Assembly (NCBI GenBank): GCA_038396625.1
Contig: CP121688.1
Location: 496,001 to 560,000, forward strand
Reading direction: 5' to 3'
Length of the DNA: 64,000 bases
From: G038396625 sp038396625
GTDB lineage: Bacteria; Bacillota; Clostridia; Peptostreptococcales; Thermotaleaceae
Of the stretch, positions 59,431 through 64,000 are shown piece by piece; the first letter of the stretch is position 1, and the number at the start of each line of letters is the position of its first letter. A model generated the notes under the pieces. The model was not told where the DNA came from, did no database searches, and was given only the letters and a program-made list of their open reading frames with translations. A program made the translations under genes and the position numbers.

Positions 59431-60825
59431 ATGGCGCAAAATATCGGAAAAGTGGTTCAAATTATCGGACCAGTTCTAGATATAAAATTTTCTCCAGAAT
59501 ATCTTCCAGAATTGCTTAGTGCCATAGAAATACAGCATAATAGTAAAAAAATTGTGGCAGAAGTAGCCCAGCATACAGGAGATGATACGGTTCGATGTAT
59601 TGCCATGTCGTCTACTGACGGACTTGTAAGGGGTACAGAGGCTGTAGATACAGGAGCACCTATTTCTGTGCCTGTAGGAAAGGGAACGCTAGGAAGGCTG
59701 TTTAATGTACTAGGAGAAACCATTGATCTAAAGGAAGCAGTGAGTACAAATGAGAAACTTCCAATTCATAGACAGGCTCCTCCCTTTGAAGAACAGGAGA
59801 CTTCCACTGAAATCTTTGAAACGGGCATCAAAGTAGTTGACTTGATTGCACCTTATTCAAAGGGTGGTAAAGTTGGACTGTTTGGAGGTGCAGGTGTTGG
59901 TAAAACTGTTTTGATTATGGAATTGATTAACAATATCGCAAAAGAGCATGGAGGACTTTCTGTATTTGCAGGAGTTGGAGAAAGAACAAGAGAAGGAAAT
60001 GACCTATATCATGAAATGATTGAGTCTGGTGTTATTGATAAAACAGCGATGGTATTTGGACAGATGAATGAACCACCAGGAGCGAGAATGCGTGTTGCAT
60101 TAACAGGACTGACTATGGCTGAATACTTCAGAGATAAGGAAGGGCAAGATGTGCTCTTGTTTATCGATAATATATTCCGATTTACCCAAGCAGGGTCAGA
60201 GGTTTCTGCGTTGCTTGGTCGTATGCCAAGTGCCGTTGGTTACCAACCGACACTAGCTACAGAGATGGGTGCACTACAGGAGAGAATCACTTCTACTAAG
60301 AAAGGTTCTATTACTTCTGTACAGGCTGTATATGTGCCAGCGGATGACTTAACCGACCCGGCACCTGCCACAACCTTTGCCCACTTAGATGCCACAACCG
60401 TTCTTTCCCGTTCTATTTCTGAATTGGGCATCTATCCTGCAGTGGATCCACTAGATTCTACATCAAGAATTATGGACCCTGTAATCTTAGGAGAAGAACA
60501 TTATAATGTATCTCGTGGTGTACAAGAGGTACTTCAAAGATATAAGGAATTACAAGATATTATCGCCATCCTAGGAATGGATGAATTGTCTGATGAAGAT
60601 AAATTGACTGTTTCAAGAGCAAGAAAAATACAAAGATTTCTTTCTCAACCCTTTAGTGTTGCGGAAGCCTTTACGGGTATGCCAGGAAAATATGTACCAT
60701 TAAAAGAAACCATTAGAGGATTTAAAGAAATTCTTGAAGGGAAACATGACGATCTTCCGGAATCTGCATTCCTATTTGTAGGAACGATTGATGAAGCAGT
60801 AGAAAATGCCAAAAGAGAAAGTTAG
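59431..60825 (+). CDS. atpD: ATP synthase F1 subunit beta
   Basis: A 464-residue catalytic subunit. Walker A G-G-A-G-V-G-K-T is near residue 152, the catalytic Glu lies in G-E-R-T-R-E-G-N, and P-A-V-D-P-L-D-S-T-S-R is the family signature. AAAGGATGTGAG precedes the ATG. It is 8 bp from atpC. Confidence 0.98.
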   Translation: MAQNIGKVVQIIGPVLDIKFSPEYLPELLSAIEIQHNSKKIVAEVAQHTGDDTVRCIAMSSTDGLVRGTEAVDTGAPISVPVGKGTLGRLFNVLGETIDLKEAVSTNEKLPIHRQAPPFEEQETSTEIFETGIKVVDLIAPYSKGGKVGLFGGAGVGKTVLIMELINNIAKEHGGLSVFAGVGERTREGNDLYHEMIESGVIDKTAMVFGQMNEPPGARMRVALTGLTMAEYFRDKEGQDVLLFIDNIFRFTQAGSEVSALLGRMPSAVGYQPTLATEMGALQERITSTKKGSITSVQAVYVPADDLTDPAPATTFAHLDATTVLSRSISELGIYPAVDPLDSTSRIMDPVILGEEHYNVSRGVQEVLQRYKELQDIIAILGMDELSDEDKLTVSRARKIQRFLSQPFSVAEAFTGMPGKYVPLKETIRGFKEILEGKHDDLPESAFLFVGTIDEAVENAKRES

Positions 60826-60833
60826 GTGATAAA

Positions 60834-61238
60834 ATGGCTTCCACTTTTGAACTTGAAATCGTCACACCGGACAGAAAGTTTTTTGAAGGTGAAGTAGAAA
60901 GAATTGTTGTAAGGACCATACAGGGAGATGTAGGGATCTTAAAAAATCATATGCACACCGTCAGTCCTTTGGATATCGGTGTCATAAAAATCAAACAAAA
61001 GGGTCAATATAGAGATGCAGCCTGTGCAGGAGGATTTATTCAGGTGAAAGATGAAAAAACCACCATTATCACAGATGCAGCAGAATGGCCTGAAGAGGTA
61101 GACGTAGAGCGGGCGAAAGAAGCCGCTGCTAGAGCAGAGGAAAGGCTTAAAAAAGCCAGTGCAGACATTGACACTTTAAGAGCCCAAACCGCTCTAAAAA
61201 GAGCTTTAAACCGATTGAGAATAACAAGAAATGATTAA
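60834..61238 (+). CDS. atpC: ATP synthase F1 subunit epsilon
   Basis: A 134-residue subunit with an N-terminal beta-sandwich (F-E-L-E-I-V-T-P-D-R-K-F, G-D-V-G-I-L-K-N-H) and a two-helix C-terminal arm (about 88-132) that can inhibit ATP hydrolysis. GTGATAA overlaps the atpD end. A strong terminator closes the operon. Confidence 0.95.
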   Translation: MASTFELEIVTPDRKFFEGEVERIVVRTIQGDVGILKNHMHTVSPLDIGVIKIKQKGQYRDAACAGGFIQVKDEKTTIITDAAEWPEEVDVERAKEAAARAEERLKKASADIDTLRAQTALKRALNRLRITRND

Positions 61239-61241
61239 TCG

Positions 61242-61275
61242 AAAAATCTCGAACCATCAGGTTCGGGATTTTTTT
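61242..61275 (+). terminator. Intrinsic terminator of the atp operon
   Basis: AAATCTCGAACC pairs with GGTTCGGGATTT (one G-T pair) around ATCA, followed by a T run. Confidence 0.92.
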
Positions 61276-61337
61276 CTATGCATAATTCAAAGGTATGCAT
61301 CAAAAATTAATAATAAAAAAGATAAAATAGAAATTAC

Positions 61338-61366
61338 TTGACAACTTAAAGTTGATCCAGTAGAAT
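61338..61366 (+). promoter_or_regulatory. Sigma-A promoter of the yueI-like gene
   Basis: TTGACA at 61338-61343, a 17-bp spacer and TAGAAT at 61361-61366. Confidence 0.75.
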
Positions 61367-61384
61367 TTCCACGGGTGAAGGATT

Positions 61385-61423
61385 ATAAGATTTTACCCTA
61401 AAACGACGAACAACTAACCGTTA
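61385..61423 (+). repeat. CTAAC-rich dispersed element, copy 11 (right part)
   Basis: ATAAGATTTTACCCTAAAAC and GACGAACAACTAACCGTTA, a diverged match to the middle and right parts of the family. Confidence 0.65.
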
Positions 61424-61495
61424 AAAAGCGAAGAGGATGCGATGAAACTTGCCCTCATGTTACGGCATGATACTAACATAAAGGAGATAGCACCA

Positions 61496-62038
61496 ATGAC
61501 ACCAAAAAACGAATTAGAAAAATATGTAGAGTACGGAGTATCAGGAACCCCAGAGTTAAAGAGAGATGAAAAAAGACATTGGCTAGGGGAATTTCGTGAA
61601 AGAGTTGTATTCGCACTAACCTATGATCAGATTTATCGAAAAGAAGCTGTAAAAATTGTGGAAGAAAAATGCAAAGATAATAGGGTGGACAAAATCATTG
61701 TCAGCAACAAGGTCAATCAGACCATTAGTGGCAAATATATGGACGTGGCACATACATATCACAAGGATTATAAAACCATTGATTTACAAGAGGAAAAGGG
61801 TGAGATTGCACTGGTATTAGCTAGCCAAGATGCAGTCAATGAAAAACAAGTGTTATTGGAAAAAATGCCTTCCATTCCTGAAAAATTCTATCAAGCAAAA
61901 AGCAAGAAAATATGCAAGGCACATATGGATGAATTACACAAAACTGCCCCCTTGTTTGTGGATGATTTTGAGGAAATAAGTCTTTTTGACAAAATGCTAG
62001 GTGTCAAATGCAGTGTTTGCAATGGAGATAAAAAATAA
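61496..62038 (+). CDS. DUF1694 family protein (YueI-like)
   Basis: A 180-residue soluble protein of the YueI/DUF1694 family: E-K-Y-V-E-Y-G-V-S-G-T-P-E-L-K near residue 10 and L-G-E-F-R-E-R-V near residue 35. It ends in a C-S-V-C pair after an earlier C-K-A-H, a possible small metal site. I prefer ATG 61496, nine bases after AAGGAG; an upstream in-frame ATG at 61442 has a weaker GAGG. Function is unknown. Confidence 0.78.
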   Translation: MTPKNELEKYVEYGVSGTPELKRDEKRHWLGEFRERVVFALTYDQIYRKEAVKIVEEKCKDNRVDKIIVSNKVNQTISGKYMDVAHTYHKDYKTIDLQEEKGEIALVLASQDAVNEKQVLLEKMPSIPEKFYQAKSKKICKAHMDELHKTAPLFVDDFEEISLFDKMLGVKCSVCNGDKK

Positions 62039-62225
62039 GATCGAATCACTTGATAAAACTTTTGAATTTTTCATAATACATGTATATTCCCTTTTCACTC
62101 GGTCAATACTTTTAATAACAAGGGAAGAGAGTAGGTGAAAATATGTTTTCGTCCCCCTTTAACATATTGGCCCCTTTATTCTCTTCCCTTTATTTTTTTA
62201 CCAGCTGTTAGTGAATAAATGATGG

Positions 62226-62263
62226 GTGACGAGTTGGCCCTAAAACCACTAACAACTAACAAT
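62226..62263 (+). repeat. CTAAC-rich dispersed element, copy 12 (right part)
   Basis: GTGACGAGTTGGCCCTAAAA and CCACTAACAACTAACAA before the ywmB-like gene. Reading the downstream gene from the earlier ATG at 62219 would translate this repeat. Confidence 0.65.
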
Positions 62264-62290
62264 TCATCAACAAAGTGGGAGAAGGAGAAA

Positions 62291-63049
62291 ATGAGAAAAA
62301 ATCAATTCATCCAACCAAAAACTATTAGTCTTTATATACTCATAATGGTAAACTTATTATTGATGCCTTATTACAGCAGTACAAAGGCAATGACAAATGA
62401 ATTAGGAATTATGACTGCATTTGCAGCAACGGAGGCAGAACTGAAAGAGATCAATGTAAATGCCCATGTGAATATGAAGGAGGTATTTACCACTCCTGAA
62501 AAAGCTTCTAAAGTAAGCCTCGATTTGGCAAGTAAATTAGGGCTCCAGCAAAGTACCATCAAAGATACATCCACCGAAGGAAATACACAAGTGTATTTAG
62601 GAGGGCAAGGAAAGACGGGAGATACAATCGCTATTATTGTTCAATCAACAAAAGATGTATCCATAAGAGAAACCAATATTGTTATTGATATGGTTCAAGA
62701 AGGTGAATTTGTAGAAATTGATGGTTTAGGAAATACAATCAAGGATGTACTAAAACCCTATGGGACAGCAAAGCTAACATCCTGTATCACAGCAACCTAT
62801 CCAGGTAAATTAAGAAAAACAGATAAAGAAAAGATTGCAAAGAATGTATTTCATTCCTTAGATGCCAAGGAAATAGAGGGTCTTCGAGAAGAAAACATCA
62901 TCAGCATCGTAGGTTTTAGTCCAAAGATTCAAGATTGGATTTCTTATGGAGGAAACAAAGCAAATTTGAATGTAGCACTGCGGTATAATTCCTATGAAGA
63001 CAGAACCTATTTATGGATTGCAACCCCACTCATTGCCATAGGATATTAA
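62291..63049 (+). CDS. YwmB-like secreted protein
   Basis: A 252-residue protein with an N-terminal signal or anchor (hydrophobic about 12-28). It resembles the YwmB/TATA-box-binding-like domain found between the atp operon and murA in Bacillus, and here too it lies directly before murA. I start at ATG 62291 after GAGAAGGAG; the longer reading from 62219 passes through the CTAAC repeat. Function is unknown. Confidence 0.75.
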   Translation: MRKNQFIQPKTISLYILIMVNLLLMPYYSSTKAMTNELGIMTAFAATEAELKEINVNAHVNMKEVFTTPEKASKVSLDLASKLGLQQSTIKDTSTEGNTQVYLGGQGKTGDTIAIIVQSTKDVSIRETNIVIDMVQEGEFVEIDGLGNTIKDVLKPYGTAKLTSCITATYPGKLRKTDKEKIAKNVFHSLDAKEIEGLREENIISIVGFSPKIQDWISYGGNKANLNVALRYNSYEDRTYLWIATPLIAIGY

Positions 63050-63240
63050 GGAATAGATATAAAAAATGGTGCAAATTACCTTGCAGGAATTATAGAAAAT
63101 ATGTAGAATGTCATAAAAGGGTAAACGATGCAACGATTATGAAATATTACATTTATAACAAAGGGTTTTGACAAAAGAGATGGACCCAAATAGGACAAAT
63201 GACGAATAAATAACTCAAAATCAACAAAGGAGGACCCGAT

Positions 63241-64000
63241 GTGGCAAAAATCATCGTGGAAAAAAGCGCTCCATTAAATGGTACAGTAAGAATAAGTGGA
63301 GCAAAAAACTCAGTGTTACCAATCCTTGCTGCATCATTATTGGCTCAGGATCAGTGTATCTTAGAAGATATTCCTGGACTGAAAGATGTAGATGTTATTG
63401 GAGAAGTATTGGCATCTGTTGGTGCTAAAATTGTGCATAATAAAAAGACTGGAACCGTTCAAATCGATGCTTCTCGTATTCGTGCTTATGAAGCACCCTA
63501 TGAATTGGTTCGAAAAATGAGGGCATCTTTTCTTGTAATGGGACCATTGCTCGCTAGGATGGGAAGAGCGAGGATTTCTCTTCCAGGAGGATGTGCTATA
63601 GGAACAAGGCCTATTGACTTACATTTAAAGGGACTGCATGCACTAGGTGCGAAAATAGATGTGGGACATGGATACGTAGAAGCATCCACTGATAAACTAG
63701 TAGGCAACAAAATTTATCTGGATTTTCCAAGTGTAGGCGCTACTGAAAATATTATGATGGCTGCTACCATGGCAGAAGGCTTAACGGTTATAGAGAATGT
63801 TGCAGAAGAACCAGAAATTGTGGATTTAGCTAATTTCCTCAATAGCATAGGTGCCAAAATCAAAGGTGCAGGAACAGATACGATTAAGATAGAAGGTGTG
63901 AAAGAATTAGGTGGGACAAGACATAATGTTATTCCTGATAGAATAGAAGCTGGAACCTTTATGGTGGCTGCAGCCATAACTGGAGGAGACATTACCATTC
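63241..64000 (+). CDS. murA: UDP-N-acetylglucosamine 1-carboxyvinyltransferase, 3' truncated by window edge
   Basis: The start is GTG at 63241, seven bases after AAAGGAGG, and the frame stays open to the end of the window (about 253 residues of an expected 420). It catalyses the first committed step of peptidoglycan synthesis, adding enolpyruvate to UDP-GlcNAc. The S-G-A-K-N-S motif is near residue 19 and the catalytic Cys118 is in P-G-G-C-A-I-G-T-R-P, the fosfomycin target position. The yueI-ywmB-murA order downstream of atp is as in Bacillus (in part). Confidence 0.95.
   Translation, partial: MAKIIVEKSAPLNGTVRISGAKNSVLPILAASLLAQDQCILEDIPGLKDVDVIGEVLASVGAKIVHNKKTGTVQIDASRIRAYEAPYELVRKMRASFLVMGPLLARMGRARISLPGGCAIGTRPIDLHLKGLHALGAKIDVGHGYVEASTDKLVGNKIYLDFPSVGATENIMMAATMAEGLTVIENVAEEPEIVDLANFLNSIGAKIKGAGTDTIKIEGVKELGGTRHNVIPDRIEAGTFMVAAAITGGDITI

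Noticed and set aside
62219..62290. N-terminal extension of the YwmB-like protein
   Set aside because: It would translate the CTAAC repeat; the signal peptide begins cleanly at 62291 with a ribosome site.

Overview
The window is about 64 kb of a low-GC Gram-positive anaerobe, most likely an alkaliphilic or marine clostridium of the Alkaliphilus/Natronincola kind. That placement is inferred from gene content and order: strong AGGAGG ribosome sites, frequent TTG/GTG starts, SLH and copper-amine-oxidase-N (CuAO_N) surface proteins, the lysine-fermentation genes kal and kce, the rho-rpmE-tdk-DUF1385-prmC-prfA run, and a sodium-type F-ATP synthase beside ywmB-murA. No rRNA, tRNA, phage, CRISPR array or intact transposase was seen.

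Layout. 1-9.1 kb: secreted surface proteins (a huge TIG-repeat protein cut by the left edge, a beta-repeat protein, an SLH protein). 9.1-14.6 kb: pyrG, then a GT-C glycosyltransferase and two minus-strand membrane proteins (flippase-like and UbiA/DPPR-synthase-like). 15-24.6 kb: cell-surface island with two tandem S-layer-like paralogues, a TolC-fold protein, a small CuAO_N protein and an SLH/beta-repeat protein. 24.9-29.8 kb: kal-kce, fsa and two tandem glpX genes. 30-35.7 kb: rho to prfA. 36-45.8 kb: CPA2 antiporter with a P-II-like protein, ZIP transporter, sua5, an unusual arginine-phosphatase-like gene, rpiB, upp, dCMP deaminase, tagO/wecA, wecB and a DUF3870 gene. 46-52.7 kb: a catabolic cluster (dicarboxylate symporter, class III aminotransferase, second BKACE enzyme, AtoE transporter, AtoDA CoA-transferase). 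52.9-61.2 kb: atpZ-I-B-E1-E2-F-H-A-G-D-C. 61.4-64 kb: yueI-like, ywmB-like and the start of murA.

How the genes work together. kal and kce serve lysine fermentation. The 46-52.7 kb cluster looks like a parallel route in which an imported amino acid is transaminated to a beta-keto acid and cleaved with acetyl-CoA to acetoacetate plus a new acyl-CoA. The ATP synthase has a sodium-binding c subunit plus a fused three-hairpin c subunit with only one ion-binding carboxylate.

Two dispersed repeat families run through the intergenic DNA: a roughly 79-bp palindromic MITE-like element (ten copies, with compensatory changes in its arms) and a CTAAC-rich element (twelve copies) lying just upstream of ribosome sites and always facing the downstream gene. 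The best leads are the c-ring gene, the BKACE/aminotransferase cluster, the CTAAC element, the shared TGTAAT promoter array of the surface genes, and the coiled-coil insert in the phosphatase.
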